A stretch of 26,973 nucleotides of DNA from positions 1 to 26,973 of IMG/VR virus record IMGVR_UViG_3300049825_000626; one strand, given 5' to 3'. The translations under genes and the position numbers were made by a program. Positions 1-8,594 of the stretch are shown piece after piece; the stretch's first letter is position 1; each line of letters starts with the position of its first letter. The notes under the pieces were generated by a model. That model did no database searches and was not told the origin of the DNA. It worked only from the letters and a program-made list of their open reading frames with translations. Origin of the DNA: a virus.

Positions 1-205
1 GGAACGCAGGGTGTCCGCCGGCTTGGCCGCCCTCCTGCCCCCACGGCATGCGCCGGGGCGGGGGGAACGCTCCACCCTGTGCGGGAGCGCCCATCGTCTG
101 CATCGTAGGCTGACCGCCGCCCGCAGCTGCGGTGCGATCTGTTGGTCGGGTGCCACGTGCCCGCGGCTCTTTCGTCTGATCGTCTGCGTCGTCGTCCTCG
201 AACAC
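1..205 (-). CDS. Partial acidic/Pro-Gly-rich phage protein, cut by left edge
   Basis: An open frame starts with GTG at 205 and runs without a stop off the left edge (about 68 codons). A strong GGAGG Shine-Dalgarno lies at 210-214, four bases before the GTG, which is the main reason to accept this start. The N-terminus is acidic (MFEDDDADDQ), followed by a low-complexity stretch rich in Gly, Pro, Gln and Ala. It follows the major capsid gene on the same strand, beyond a large stem-loop at 233-292, so it is probably another virion gene. No family is recognised. The C-terminal part lies outside the window. Confidence 0.5.
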   Translation of the reverse strand, partial: MFEDDDADDQTKEPRARGTRPTDRTAAAGGGQPTMQTMGAPAQGGAFPPPRRMPWGQEGGQAGGHPAF

Positions 206-232
206 GTGGCCTCCAGTTTCGTTTGGGTCCGA

Positions 233-292
233 GTGCCGCCGTCAGAAGAGATAAGCCCTGTTTCAGGCAGGGTTCGCCGCTGACGGCGGCAC
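233..292 (-). terminator. Large stem-loop after the capsid gene
   Basis: A perfect 13-bp inverted repeat (233-245 GTGCCGCCGTCAG and 280-292) encloses 34 nt that contain a second small stem (CCCTG 256-260, CAGGG 268-272). It begins five bases after the capsid stop codon. There is no T-run, so it may be a transcript-stabilising or attenuating hairpin rather than a classical intrinsic terminator. Confidence 0.55.
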
Positions 293-296
293 CAAG

Positions 297-1625
297 TTAG
301 ATGAGCGCGGCCGGCGTGAAGCCGGTGATCACCGCGGTCTTGTTGGGCTGGTAGAAGAACGGCGAGAAGTTCGACATGCAGCGGATTTCAGAGCCGGCGT
401 TGCCCTGGAGCTCCAGGAAGAACCACTCGTCGCCCTTGCCGCGGAACGTCAGCGGCGAGGAACCAACGCGGATGCCCTTCGCTTCGTTGCCCCAGAAGAC
501 GGCAGTGCCGTACTTCATCATCGGGTCGAGCATGATCGAGAGCGGGCCGCACGGGCTCTTGAACACGATTTCGTTCGTGCCCACCTGGTCCATCTCGCCC
601 TTGGGCCAGTAGTGATTCTGGCTCGTCATCTCCTCTTCGATGTCGGCGAACACCGGAGCCGCGACCCACAGCTTGCCGCCTTTGCGGATGCCGGTCGGAT
701 ACATGCGGGCCATCAGCGACTTGAGCTTCAAGCGCGTCAGCGTGCCGGTCGTGGTGATCTGCACCGGCTTCCAGACCTGAAAGAGCGCCGCGTTGATGCC
801 GTCCTGAATGCCCGTGTTCTTCACGCGGGACACCACGCCGACGCAGCTGTTCTGCGCCCAACCAGCAGGCAGCAAACGCCGGCTGTACATGTTCGCGAGC
901 GTGGTCGCGGGACCAGTCGTGGTCTGTTGGTTGCCCGTGGTCGTCGCGACAAGCGTGACGTTCGGAGCAGTGCCGCCCGAGGCGTAGTCCGGGTTGATCG
1001 CCGCGACCGTGACGTTGTTCGCGATGAGCGTCGTGCCCGCGGAGTCGTACACGTCCACGAGCGCGTTGAGCATACGAGCCCAAACGCCCGGTGCCCACGT
1101 CGCGATCGTGATCGGCACGGTCACGCCCGGTGAACCGAGGTTGGTGCCGGAGCCGTTGGCTGCAGCGGTGACGCCGATATCGTCGGCGATCGTCGCGCCG
1201 GTGCCCGGGCCGTAGTGAACGGCAACTTCGCCGTAGAACTCGCCCTGCTCCATCAGGTCCTTCGTCTTGAGCTCGAAGGCGTCCTTGAAGGCGTTGCCGT
1301 TGCGCTTGTCTCCCGTGCCGTTGCGCGAACGCAGCATGGCGTCGTACGGGATGCGGCCGTTGTAGAGCAGCGATGCTCCATCCAACGACGCTTCCTTCAT
1401 GACGCTGTTACGCGCGTCGCGGATGGCGAACGCGGTGCCGCTGACGTCTGCAGTCTGGCCTTGCTCGGGCGAAACCTTGACCGGGACGTTGAACGTGCGG
1501 CCGTTGCGCGACTCTTTCGAGACGAACGGCAGCGCCGCCGTCATCGAGTCGGAGGTCGGATGCGGGTCCGTGTAGTCGCCGTAGACGACCTTATAGTTTG
1601 GTAGCCACTCAGAGAGATTCGACAT
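297..1625 (-). CDS. Major capsid protein (by context)
   Basis: This 442-aa protein lies downstream of portal and scaffold-like genes and two small putative head proteins, the usual position and size of a tailed-phage major capsid protein. Its N-terminal part (about 1-130) is polar with few prolines and is compatible with an N-arm plus E-loop. A Thr/Gly/Ala-rich central section (about 140-245) looks like a surface insertion. The C-terminal half contains the hydrophobic, Met-rich segments expected for the A and P domains (for example LKSLMARMYPTGIRKGGKLW). It might belong to the N4-gp56-like coat group, but I cannot confirm this from sequence alone. ATG 1625 is used; the SD is weak (GCTGGTG). 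No signs of truncation. Confidence 0.75.
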   Translation of the reverse strand: MSNLSEWLPNYKVVYGDYTDPHPTSDSMTAALPFVSKESRNGRTFNVPVKVSPEQGQTADVSGTAFAIRDARNSVMKEASLDGASLLYNGRIPYDAMLRSRNGTGDKRNGNAFKDAFELKTKDLMEQGEFYGEVAVHYGPGTGATIADDIGVTAAANGSGTNLGSPGVTVPITIATWAPGVWARMLNALVDVYDSAGTTLIANNVTVAAINPDYASGGTAPNVTLVATTTGNQQTTTGPATTLANMYSRRLLPAGWAQNSCVGVVSRVKNTGIQDGINAALFQVWKPVQITTTGTLTRLKLKSLMARMYPTGIRKGGKLWVAAPVFADIEEEMTSQNHYWPKGEMDQVGTNEIVFKSPCGPLSIMLDPMMKYGTAVFWGNEAKGIRVGSSPLTFRGKGDEWFFLELQGNAGSEIRCMSNFSPFFYQPNKTAVITGFTPAALI

Positions 1626-1789
1626 TGAAACACCAGCAATCGGTTAGGGGGTTGCCCTGGCCTCGATTTGCCGGTGTCTGACTGTCGCTCTCGTTCGCGT
1701 GGCCTAGTCCGTGCGTTGCACGGGGGCTGCTTTGGAGCCGTCAGGCGGTTCTTCGCCTAGGTATCGTGACTCAACAATGATGGAAGACT

Positions 1790-1806
1790 GTTGACCTCAG
1801 GTCAAC
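1790..1806. promoter_or_regulatory. 17-bp dyad upstream of the capsid gene
   Basis: GTTGACCT-C-AGGTCAAC is a perfect dyad with 8-bp arms in the 190-bp gap between the capsid start and the preceding gene. On the minus strand it contains TTGACC, a possible -35 element, but no convincing -10 box follows. It could be an operator or small hairpin for capsid-specific expression. Confidence 0.35.
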
Positions 1807-1815
1807 GATGCGCGT

Positions 1816-2073
1816 TCAACGAACTGCGCCGTAAAGGTGGACTTTCAGAGTCCCCGTCTGCGAGTACCCTGAGAATGGCGCCGACACCTGGATGAGCAGG
1901 TATCGCGGCAAATCCGCAAGGCGGCATAGTCTTGAACTGACGCTGCCTGCGTCCGCGTACGGGTCTCCGGTCAGAGTGCCGCCGCCCATAACAAATGACG
2001 ACGCGGCGTTCGGATCGTTGGATTCACGTTCCGTGAAGCAGCCGTAAGTTCCGCTTCCGGACCCGTTGACCAA
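1816..2073 (-). CDS. Small putative head/decoration protein
   Basis: An 85-aa frame with a TTG start at 2073. There is no clear SD, so the start is uncertain and ATG 1989 (internal) is an alternative. It is Gly/Ser-rich at the N-terminus and ends with a beta-rich tail (LPRYLLIQVSAPFSGY...LKVHLYGAVR). That tail resembles the C-terminus of the gene just upstream (PPRYVVPRF...VSVVVYAYGFNVKK), so the two may share a beta-sandwich fold. The position between scaffold and capsid genes fits head decoration or stabilisation. Function is inferred from context only. Confidence 0.5.
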   Translation of the reverse strand: MVNGSGSGTYGCFTERESNDPNAASSFVMGGGTLTGDPYADAGSVSSRLCRLADLPRYLLIQVSAPFSGYSQTGTLKVHLYGAVR

Positions 2074-2090
2074 GGCTGGGTCATTTTTGA

Positions 2091-2519
2091 TTATTTCTTC
2101 ACGTTGAAGCCGTAGGCATACACCACCACACTCACCGTCCCGCCGCCCGACGTGAAGACGAAGCGCGGCACAACGTACCGCGGCGGGTTGGTGATGCGGA
2201 TGCAGACCAGATAGGTGCCAGCCGGTGTGGTCGCGAATAGGATTTGAGCCCCGCCTGCCGCCAGGGTGATGCTCGCGTCAGGGGACACCGTTTCGAGCAC
2301 AACGTTTCCAGATGTGGCGATCAATGGCGCGTTTGCGGGGAGCAGGAGGTTTCCCGCACCGTCCGGTGTAGAGCCAAATTCCACACTGCCGATCAGCGAA
2401 CCCGCCGAAGCAGTCACTTTCGCGAAGAGGTGCAGGTGCGCGACGCCGTCGCACTCGAGCACGTCGCCGACCGCGCTTGCTGCACCAGCCACAAGTGCCG
2501 TTTTATCAATGGAACTCAT
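2091..2519 (-). CDS. Putative head-associated beta-rich protein
   Basis: A 142-aa, Ala/Gly/Val-rich protein of low charge, predicted to be mostly beta strand. It starts at ATG 2519, overlapping the stop of the scaffold-like gene by 4 nt (ATGA). The C-terminal sequence ends in a PPRY...TVSVVVYAYG pattern, typical of short phage beta-sandwich proteins that decorate heads. Its neighbours are scaffold upstream and capsid downstream, so a decoration or head-stabilising role is the best guess. No family was identified with certainty. Confidence 0.6.
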   Translation of the reverse strand: MSSIDKTALVAGAASAVGDVLECDGVAHLHLFAKVTASAGSLIGSVEFGSTPDGAGNLLLPANAPLIATSGNVVLETVSPDASITLAAGGAQILFATTPAGTYLVCIRITNPPRYVVPRFVFTSGGGTVSVVVYAYGFNVKK

Positions 2520-3676
2520 ACGCCGAACCTCCGTCCGAACTCTTCTGCTGTGCCCGCTGACTTACTGCGCTGCTTGCCGTTGCTTGAGCGCGCTGGCTGG
2601 AACTGCCCCGAACTGTCGCGCTTGGGCGGCGCTCCGCCTGCCGGCGCACGGCGGCCGCTGACCTCGGGATTCGCCTTGGCCTGCTTGTCGTGCTGCCCTT
2701 GGGCGACGCGCTGCATCTTCCGCTCTCGCTCGGCGACCGTGCGCGCAGCCTCAGCCATCGCCTGCGCGAGCGGGTAGCCCTCCTGCGCGAGCTCGGTCAT
2801 CTCGTTGACCATGCCCAGACGTAGTTCGTCGCTGATGCGGCCTGCGCCGGCAGCCTTGAGCGCGGTGCCCAGAACACGATCCATGTTCTGGTTGATGTAC
2901 TCGCCGGCCTGCCGCGTAGGCTCGTCGATCTGCGGCGCGGCCTGCTGGCGTACCTGCTGCAGTTCGTGCTCGAGCTGCGCGACTCGAATCCGCTCGCGCT
3001 CGCGCTCAGCGTTGACCTGCCGCTCGAACTGGATGCGCTGCTGCTCATGCGGCGGCAGATTCAGAAAGTGATAGGTCTCCTGCGCCCACTTCTTGTGCAG
3101 TGCATCCAGAGCTGGGCCGCAACCCATGATCGTCAGGCCGTGTTCGAGCTCTTGCGGATTCTGGCGCCACGCGTTGGTGCGCGCTTGCTCGATCTGCACG
3201 ATGCGCTGAGAGCTCGCCTGTACCTCCTTGGTTTTGGCCATCTCGCGGGAGAAACGGGCCTCGCGCATGACGTGGCCGCCCATCTCCTGCAAGCGCATCT
3301 TGACGGGCCCGTTGACGGTTTCGACCTCCATCTCGAGATCGCCCAACGCCTGCAGCAGCTCGGGAGTGATGCGCTTCTCTTTGAGCGCAGCGCGGAACGC
3401 CTTGAACGGGGCCTTCAGCGCCTCTTCTACGGGCCGGACGGTCGGGTCGGTCTTGTCCTCGGCCTCGTCGTCTTCGTCGTCGGCTGCGTCATCCTCGTCG
3501 GAGGATTCGGGCTCGGCTTCGTCCTCGACTTCTTCGAGCTCCGATTCGTCGACATCTCGAACGTCGTCGTTCTCGGTGGTGTCGGGCGCCTCGGCTTTGG
3601 ACTCGAGCGCCGCTGTGTTGGCCGCGACAACGGCGTCGAAGTTCGCGGCGGTTGGTGCCAGTGCTGCTTCACTCAT
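2516..3676 (-). CDS. Scaffolding-like protein
   Basis: A 386-aa protein with a strongly acidic N-terminal third: residues about 30-80 are almost all Asp/Glu/Ala/Ser. A long charged helical and coiled-coil middle (about 110-300) is rich in Gln, Glu and Arg, and a basic Gly/Ser/Lys tail ends in GRRFGV. This composition (acidic, helical, basic C-terminal helix that contacts coat) is typical of phage scaffolds such as P22 gp8, and the gene sits exactly between portal and capsid genes. It starts at ATG 3676, overlapping the portal stop by 4 nt. A fused protease domain is not evident. Confidence 0.75.
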   Translation of the reverse strand: MSEAALAPTAANFDAVVAANTAALESKAEAPDTTENDDVRDVDESELEEVEDEAEPESSDEDDAADDEDDEAEDKTDPTVRPVEEALKAPFKAFRAALKEKRITPELLQALGDLEMEVETVNGPVKMRLQEMGGHVMREARFSREMAKTKEVQASSQRIVQIEQARTNAWRQNPQELEHGLTIMGCGPALDALHKKWAQETYHFLNLPPHEQQRIQFERQVNAERERERIRVAQLEHELQQVRQQAAPQIDEPTRQAGEYINQNMDRVLGTALKAAGAGRISDELRLGMVNEMTELAQEGYPLAQAMAEAARTVAERERKMQRVAQGQHDKQAKANPEVSGRRAPAGGAPPKRDSSGQFQPARSSNGKQRSKSAGTAEEFGRRFGV

Positions 3677-5967
3677 TGCGGGGCCTCTGCAGGTTGCGCG
3701 GGTTGCGGTTGCTTGGGCTGTCCGCCCGCTTGATTCTCATTGCCGCCCATGGCGTCAGGGGGCGCTTGCTGTGGCGCGCCTCCGCCTTGCTGCTCGGCAC
3801 CTGGCGTCATGCCCATGCCTGGCGCGCCGCCCATCATCCTCGCGAGGTCGCCCGTGGGCGTGCCTGGCATCGGGGGCGGGGACGGTAGACCAAGCAGCGC
3901 GTTCGTGCGCGGGTCGCTCATCATCTGCCAGACCTTCGTGTGCTGCAGCATGTGGTCGGTGACCGCGCGCTTCTGCTCGTCGTACTTGCCCGGGATCGGC
4001 TGACCGGGCACAGGTTCGCCCGTCATCGGGTCGACAGCTGGCTGACCTGTCATCGGGTCGGTCGGCGGTGGCCCGATGATCGTTGGGTCTGCCGCTTCGA
4101 GCTTCATGAGGTCGGCCTTGTGCTGCTTCATGTGCTTGATCGGATCGTCGATCACGCTCACCACGGTCTGCTTGCCTTGCAGCAGCAGCTCTGTCTCAGC
4201 GATCAAGCGCATGTCCTCGCTTGAGTCCTCGTCGTCGAGACCGGACCAATCACCCGTTTCGAGGCCGCGCCGCACGGCCGCCTGCTTGTCGGGCGCAACA
4301 GTCTGAATCTGCTGCCAGTATTCGAAGCGACCAGCGGGCGAGCGCATCATCGAGCTGATCGTCTCGACCTCGATGTCCTCGATGCCTTTCAGGCCCTGCG
4401 CGGCGAAGCTCTCCCAGTATGGGCGCGAGCCCGAGCCCGTCACCTTGATGAGGAACTCGCCCTTCGCACGCGCTTGCGCGAGCTTTAGCGAGATGTTCGC
4501 GATCTTGTGCTCGGCCTCGTCGAACGTCTGTTGCACGTCGGAGACGAAGTCCACCGATTGCTGATTGAACAGCGCGGCCATCGTGCCGCTTTTGATGTTC
4601 GCTTGCGGATCGCCGCGCCGCACAGCGTTCTGTTGCGACACAGACTCCATGCGGCGATGGAAGTAGTTGAGCAGGTTCTCCGCGTTGTCGAACTTCGGCG
4701 GCACCACATACGAAGGGATCTTGTCGCCGCTGTAGTCGATGGCGTTTAGGCCGCGTCGGATGCCTTCGAGGTTGACGCCAGAGCCCTTGGGGTTGGCCAG
4801 CCAAGCACGCCCAAACGCGCGCGCGTTGCTCATCCAATCGCTGGTGACGTTGTCGATGCCGCCCTGGATCGGCACGAGGTCACCTGCGTCCGAGTAGCCG
4901 ATGTTCGCGCCGATAAACGGAGCCGGCGTGCACAGCACAACGGGTAGCTCGCCGGCGAGCTCGGCAGGCAGCGGCCGGTCCCACAGCCATTCACAACCCT
5001 CGACGAAGCCGAGATAGCGGCCGTCCTCGGCATCGGCGGTGTTCGTCAGATAGAAGTGGTGCAGCAGCACTTTGTCTTCGTTGCTCGACATGTTTTGGAA
5101 CACGTTCGAGCCGAACAGCCTTTCGCGCGTCCACTGATCGACGCCGCCTTCGAGAGCGACCAAGTCGTCCGCGCGATCGGGGAACAGCTTCGCGAGCTCG
5201 TGCTTCGAGCGCCACTCGGTGGCCACGATCCACGTCAGGTCTTCTTCTTCCTGCGGGTCGTAGTAGCAATCCCACGGTCCGCCGATGTCGATCGTCGGCA
5301 TGCCCGTCTTGACGTCGACCTCTTTGGTCACGTCCTCGGTGACAGGGATGCCCATCGCGCCGACCACAGGCTCACCTGTGTCAGGGTTCGTCATCGGCTT
5401 CTGCAGCGTCTGACCGTCTTCGCCCTGCACCGGCTGCTGCTCTTTCGTGCGGTCGCCGGCCTCTTTGTCCCAACGCACGTGCGCGACAGCGCCGCCGATG
5501 ACGATCATGCGCTCAAGCAAACGGCGGCGCTTCTTTTGCGGCCATCGCTTATCCATGATGTGCTGCACACCGCGGTCGAGCGTCGGAATCGCTGCGAGCG
5601 TCTTGACGTCGGTCGTGCGCGTCGTCGATTTGAACGCAGGCTTGGGCCCGAGCGCAGTCTGAATCTGCTGACGAATGAACGACCGGAAGTCGTTGATTTT
5701 GACGCGCGTGTATTCGCGCTCGTCACCGACGCGCGAGAGCTTCTTGCTGACGAACTCGCCCGCTCGATCGGGGTCGGTGCCGTAGTAGGCCGCCCAGTTC
5801 ATTTGCCAGCCGCCGACGACTCCGCACGTGCGGAGCGCGGTGAAATACTCGCCGCGCTTCTCTAGTAGCGCAGCCGCGCACTCGTCCGCTTCGCGCAGGT
5901 ACCACGGCGCGTTGGACTCGTCGTCCGTGTCCGGCTGCACAGCAAGCGTCGTTTGGCTGCCGTCCAT
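3673..5967 (-). CDS. Portal protein
   Basis: A 764-aa protein starting at ATG 5967 (MDGSQTTLAVQPDTD). The longer open frame upstream overlaps the preceding gene in another frame and is discarded. Features consistent with large podovirus/P22-type portals include an N-terminal segment with W/Y-rich helices, a basic central segment (RWPQKKRRRLLERM), a long stem helix region with aromatic residues, and a C-terminal Pro/Gly/Met/Gln-rich low-complexity tail (about 640-764). Portals form the dodecameric ring at the packaging vertex. Position between TerL and scaffold agrees. The length is near that of P22 gp1 (725 aa). The call rests on composition, length and context. Confidence 0.8.
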   Translation of the reverse strand: MDGSQTTLAVQPDTDDESNAPWYLREADECAAALLEKRGEYFTALRTCGVVGGWQMNWAAYYGTDPDRAGEFVSKKLSRVGDEREYTRVKINDFRSFIRQQIQTALGPKPAFKSTTRTTDVKTLAAIPTLDRGVQHIMDKRWPQKKRRRLLERMIVIGGAVAHVRWDKEAGDRTKEQQPVQGEDGQTLQKPMTNPDTGEPVVGAMGIPVTEDVTKEVDVKTGMPTIDIGGPWDCYYDPQEEEDLTWIVATEWRSKHELAKLFPDRADDLVALEGGVDQWTRERLFGSNVFQNMSSNEDKVLLHHFYLTNTADAEDGRYLGFVEGCEWLWDRPLPAELAGELPVVLCTPAPFIGANIGYSDAGDLVPIQGGIDNVTSDWMSNARAFGRAWLANPKGSGVNLEGIRRGLNAIDYSGDKIPSYVVPPKFDNAENLLNYFHRRMESVSQQNAVRRGDPQANIKSGTMAALFNQQSVDFVSDVQQTFDEAEHKIANISLKLAQARAKGEFLIKVTGSGSRPYWESFAAQGLKGIEDIEVETISSMMRSPAGRFEYWQQIQTVAPDKQAAVRRGLETGDWSGLDDEDSSEDMRLIAETELLLQGKQTVVSVIDDPIKHMKQHKADLMKLEAADPTIIGPPPTDPMTGQPAVDPMTGEPVPGQPIPGKYDEQKRAVTDHMLQHTKVWQMMSDPRTNALLGLPSPPPMPGTPTGDLARMMGGAPGMGMTPGAEQQGGGAPQQAPPDAMGGNENQAGGQPKQPQPAQPAEAPQ

Positions 5968-5972
5968 CACAA

Positions 5973-6479
5973 TCACGAGCCCCACGTCAGCTTGAGGACC
6001 TTGTTGTCGTCGCCGTGGTGCGTGCGAGGGAACACGCCATACTGCGCGGTGCTCTCGTTGATCGCGTTGATGAATCCGACCATATCGAGTTTGCCCAACA
6101 GCAACTCGCTGAACGCGTCGGTGCTGTTGCGCACGCCGTTCGATCCGGCCCAGAACTCCGCCACGCGCACGGGCTTGCACTCGTGCAGCTCGTGGACGCA
6201 GGCATCGCCCGTGAGACGCTTAGTCTTCCGGCGCTGTTCCTGCGGGTCGAACTCTTCTTGGAGCATGGGCGTGCGCTCGGCCGCGTCGCGAACAACGGGC
6301 ACGATCACCATCTCGTTCGTCAGGCGTTCGAGCGGGATGAAAAACACTATTGGCTTGTCGGTTTTCTTCGCCCACGCCTTCGCGACCAACGCCTCATACA
6401 TGTCGTCCATCGCGAGGTAGAAGATGCGCTGCTGCACAGCGGATTGCGGATTGGCTCGTGCTGCTGCCGGTTGATTCAT
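5973..6479 (-). CDS. Hypothetical protein between TerL region and portal
   Basis: A 168-aa soluble protein with mixed alpha/beta composition. It includes a hydrophobic strand (KPIVFFIPLERL) and a polar middle rich in Glu, Gln, Arg and Lys. It overlaps the upstream gene by 4 nt (ATGA at 6476-6479) and ends 5 bp before the portal ATG. The location suggests a packaging or head-morphogenesis accessory protein, but no motif identifies it. Confidence 0.65.
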   Translation of the reverse strand: MNQPAAARANPQSAVQQRIFYLAMDDMYEALVAKAWAKKTDKPIVFFIPLERLTNEMVIVPVVRDAAERTPMLQEEFDPQEQRRKTKRLTGDACVHELHECKPVRVAEFWAGSNGVRNSTDAFSELLLGKLDMVGFINAINESTAQYGVFPRTHHGDDNKVLKLTWGS

Positions 6480-6742
6480 GTGCCTCGCTCCAAGAGCGCG
6501 CCTTTGATCACGCTCAGTTCTTCGGTGGTGTTGATGGTGGCGCGCTCCCAGTCATCGCGCGCCTGGCTGACTTCACGCAGCGCTTGCTCTGCACGAGCAG
6601 CGGCCGCCGTCAGCGTCACGTCTTTGCTCTCTTGCGCAGTGATGTGCGCGTACTGCTGGACCGAGCGGTAGCCGAGCCACGCGCACCAGCTCACGGCTGC
6701 GGGCCATGCGAGCGCTTGGAGCGCGAATACGAGCCAGCTCAT
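6476..6742 (-). CDS. Small membrane-anchored coiled-coil protein
   Basis: An 88-aa protein with one N-terminal membrane segment (about residues 2-24: LVFALQALAWPAAVSWCAWL) followed by an Ala/Glu/Arg-rich amphipathic helix to the C-terminus. Its layout matches inner-membrane spanin subunits or other small phage membrane proteins, but no lysis gene is adjacent. It overlaps both neighbours by 4 nt, so it is translationally coupled within the late operon. Confidence 0.6.
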   Translation of the reverse strand: MSWLVFALQALAWPAAVSWCAWLGYRSVQQYAHITAQESKDVTLTAAAARAEQALREVSQARDDWERATINTTEELSVIKGALLERGT

Positions 6743-6939
6743 TTTGCCCTCGGCTTGGCTAGAGCGTCAGAGAGCTTGTTCTGCAGTTCGGCGATCGCTT
6801 TGTGGGCACACCGTGGGCACCAGAGGTCACAGCCCGGCTCCGGCAGCTCGGCGACATAAAAGTGCCCGCACGTGTTGCATCGCGACTCTCTCACTCGGAG
6901 AGACCGCTGAATCGTTGCCTCGGTTGAGGGCGTGCTCAT
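6739..6939 (-). CDS. Small zinc-ribbon protein
   Basis: A 66-aa protein with two CxxC pairs (CNTC near residue 21, CPRC near 41), a four-cysteine zinc ribbon, then a short helix rich in Ala and Lys. ATG 6939 is preferred over a longer start at 6951 because it overlaps the TerL stop by exactly 4 nt, the spacing used throughout this operon. Role unknown; it may bind nucleic acid or a protein partner during packaging. Confidence 0.65.
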   Translation of the reverse strand: MSTPSTEATIQRSLRVRESRCNTCGHFYVAELPEPGCDLWCPRCAHKAIAELQNKLSDALAKPRAK

Positions 6940-8594
6940 GACGACAGCCAAGCCTCCAGTTCGCTGACGCCGTGCATGTTGGCAGGCTGCCAGTCTTCGG
7001 GTATGTGCATCACGTCAGGCTGATGCCTATCGAGGAACTCGTGCGGCGGACACGGGTCTACGTGCCGGATGTGCTGCACCATGCGCCACATGTAGATAAG
7101 CATCGCTACGCCGTCGAAGTGTCCGTACAGATCGGCTTCGGCACCTTCGTGGAATCGCTCCCAATCAGTGCGGCGCTCATTCCAACGGCCTGATTCAAGG
7201 TGACGAATAAGGTCCACGCACCGCGGCGCAATCTCGATCTTGTCATCTCGGAAAGCATTGCGGAGAGAGTAGAGCGCTGCTTCAGCGTCATCCTTCGCTG
7301 TCGCTGTGCACTGAATGCCCTGGTCATACGTCAGGTCTCCGATCAAGCGCGCGTCCGTGTCGCTCACTCGCAGCACAGGGTTGCGCGCGAACTCTTGCCC
7401 GCTCCACCAACACAGCGCGCTTGAGTCGTCCGGTGGCTTGAGCCCCAGTCCAGCACCTTGGTCGGGCGCTTCCTCGCCGCTCAACACACGCAGGATGCGC
7501 TGCAGTTCCTCGCGCGGGTCGAGCCCTTTGCGCCTGTCGACGTACGCGAGCTCGGCCGCGCTGCCGTACAGGTCTAGCTCGGCCGACTTGATGCGCTCTG
7601 CGACGAAGCCCGTCGTCTTGTTACGTCCACTCCAGTCACGCTCAACCACGAGCTTGGCGCGAGCAGCGTCCCAGTATCCCCATCCCACGAAGAACAGGTC
7701 GCGCATGCCGGGGTCCATAGCCGCAATCCCGCAAGCGTGAGCAGGTCGTTCAGCTGCCGTGACGTGCCGTTGAGCGTCAAACTCGGGCACCAAGACGCGA
7801 GTGCGGTCGCGGGTCTCAACGCAGTAGTACTCTCGCTCCGCGTCATCGGGATTGATTGCGCGCGCAGACTCGACAAGCTCCCGCTTAACCTCTTCGCTGA
7901 GGGTCTTGTTGTCGGCGATGGTCATGAAGACGAACGCCTTGCGCTTGATCGCGTCCGGCTCGAACACGCGCTTGAACGGGTGGTTCAGGTCCTTCGCGGC
8001 GCTGCTCTCGAAGATGGCGTCGGCTTCGGGATGGCGCGAGAACTGCGGCGCGATGATCGAGTTGTACGCGTACTCGAGCTTGTGGACGAACGCCGCTTCG
8101 GTGATGTTACAGCCGCCCTTGAGACCTGGCCCGCGCAAGCCGTCCGGATGCTCGTCGATGCCCACGAGCTTGAGCACGTAGCCGGTCTTGGGGAAGTGGT
8201 ACCCCGCGCGCATGCCCCATCGGCTCGTGAAGAAACGTGGTCGGATGTCGTCGGGAAAGCTCGCGATGATCGAGTTGATCACCGGGATGACCAGCTCTTT
8301 GAGCGATATCTCGGTGCCCGTCGCGATCAAGCACGTGCCGTCTTTGTTGAGTCCGTCCTCGACGCGCAGGCAGCTCGTGCCGTGCGTCTTGCCGACTTGG
8401 CGCCCAGCCTTGACGACGAACACGCGATGAATGCCCGAGGACAGCCCCGCGTGCAGTTCGGCCACACGTCGCGGCTGCCAGTCTCGGATCGGGTCGTAGA
8501 TGCGTAGCTGATGGTCGTCGAGCAGATGCCGGATCGAACCCGCGCGGATGAGCGCGTGCTCTTGCTCGATGCGCCTGACGTCCTCGACGATCAT
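6936..8594 (-). CDS. terL: Terminase large subunit
   Basis: A 552-aa packaging motor ATPase and nuclease. The Walker A-like loop GRQVGKT is at residues 64-70, followed by the hydrophobic core strand TCLIATGTE (87-95). A hydrophobic strand ending in acidic NITEAAF (163-169) is the probable Walker B. The C-terminal nuclease domain opens at AAMDPGMRDLFF (about 291-302), where Asp294 is the expected first metal ligand of the RNase H-like fold, with further acidic residues downstream (AYVDRRKGLD). The start overlaps the upstream gene by 4 nt. No separate small terminase is obvious next to it; the 115-aa protein at 11136-11483 is one weak candidate. Confidence 0.9.
   Translation of the reverse strand: MIVEDVRRIEQEHALIRAGSIRHLLDDHQLRIYDPIRDWQPRRVAELHAGLSSGIHRVFVVKAGRQVGKTHGTSCLRVEDGLNKDGTCLIATGTEISLKELVIPVINSIIASFPDDIRPRFFTSRWGMRAGYHFPKTGYVLKLVGIDEHPDGLRGPGLKGGCNITEAAFVHKLEYAYNSIIAPQFSRHPEADAIFESSAAKDLNHPFKRVFEPDAIKRKAFVFMTIADNKTLSEEVKRELVESARAINPDDAEREYYCVETRDRTRVLVPEFDAQRHVTAAERPAHACGIAAMDPGMRDLFFVGWGYWDAARAKLVVERDWSGRNKTTGFVAERIKSAELDLYGSAAELAYVDRRKGLDPREELQRILRVLSGEEAPDQGAGLGLKPPDDSSALCWWSGQEFARNPVLRVSDTDARLIGDLTYDQGIQCTATAKDDAEAALYSLRNAFRDDKIEIAPRCVDLIRHLESGRWNERRTDWERFHEGAEADLYGHFDGVAMLIYMWRMVQHIRHVDPCPPHEFLDRHQPDVMHIPEDWQPANMHGVSELEAWLSS

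Noticed and set aside
3228-3962. Ser-rich plus-strand frame opposite the scaffold gene
   Set aside because: The Ser runs are the complement of the acidic Asp/Glu codons of the scaffold; not an independent protein.
5056-5865. A 269-codon plus-strand frame
   Set aside because: It lies opposite the portal gene and shows only shadow-type composition.
7737-8507. A 256-codon plus-strand frame
   Set aside because: Antisense to TerL; no start signal and biased Arg/Val/Leu composition.
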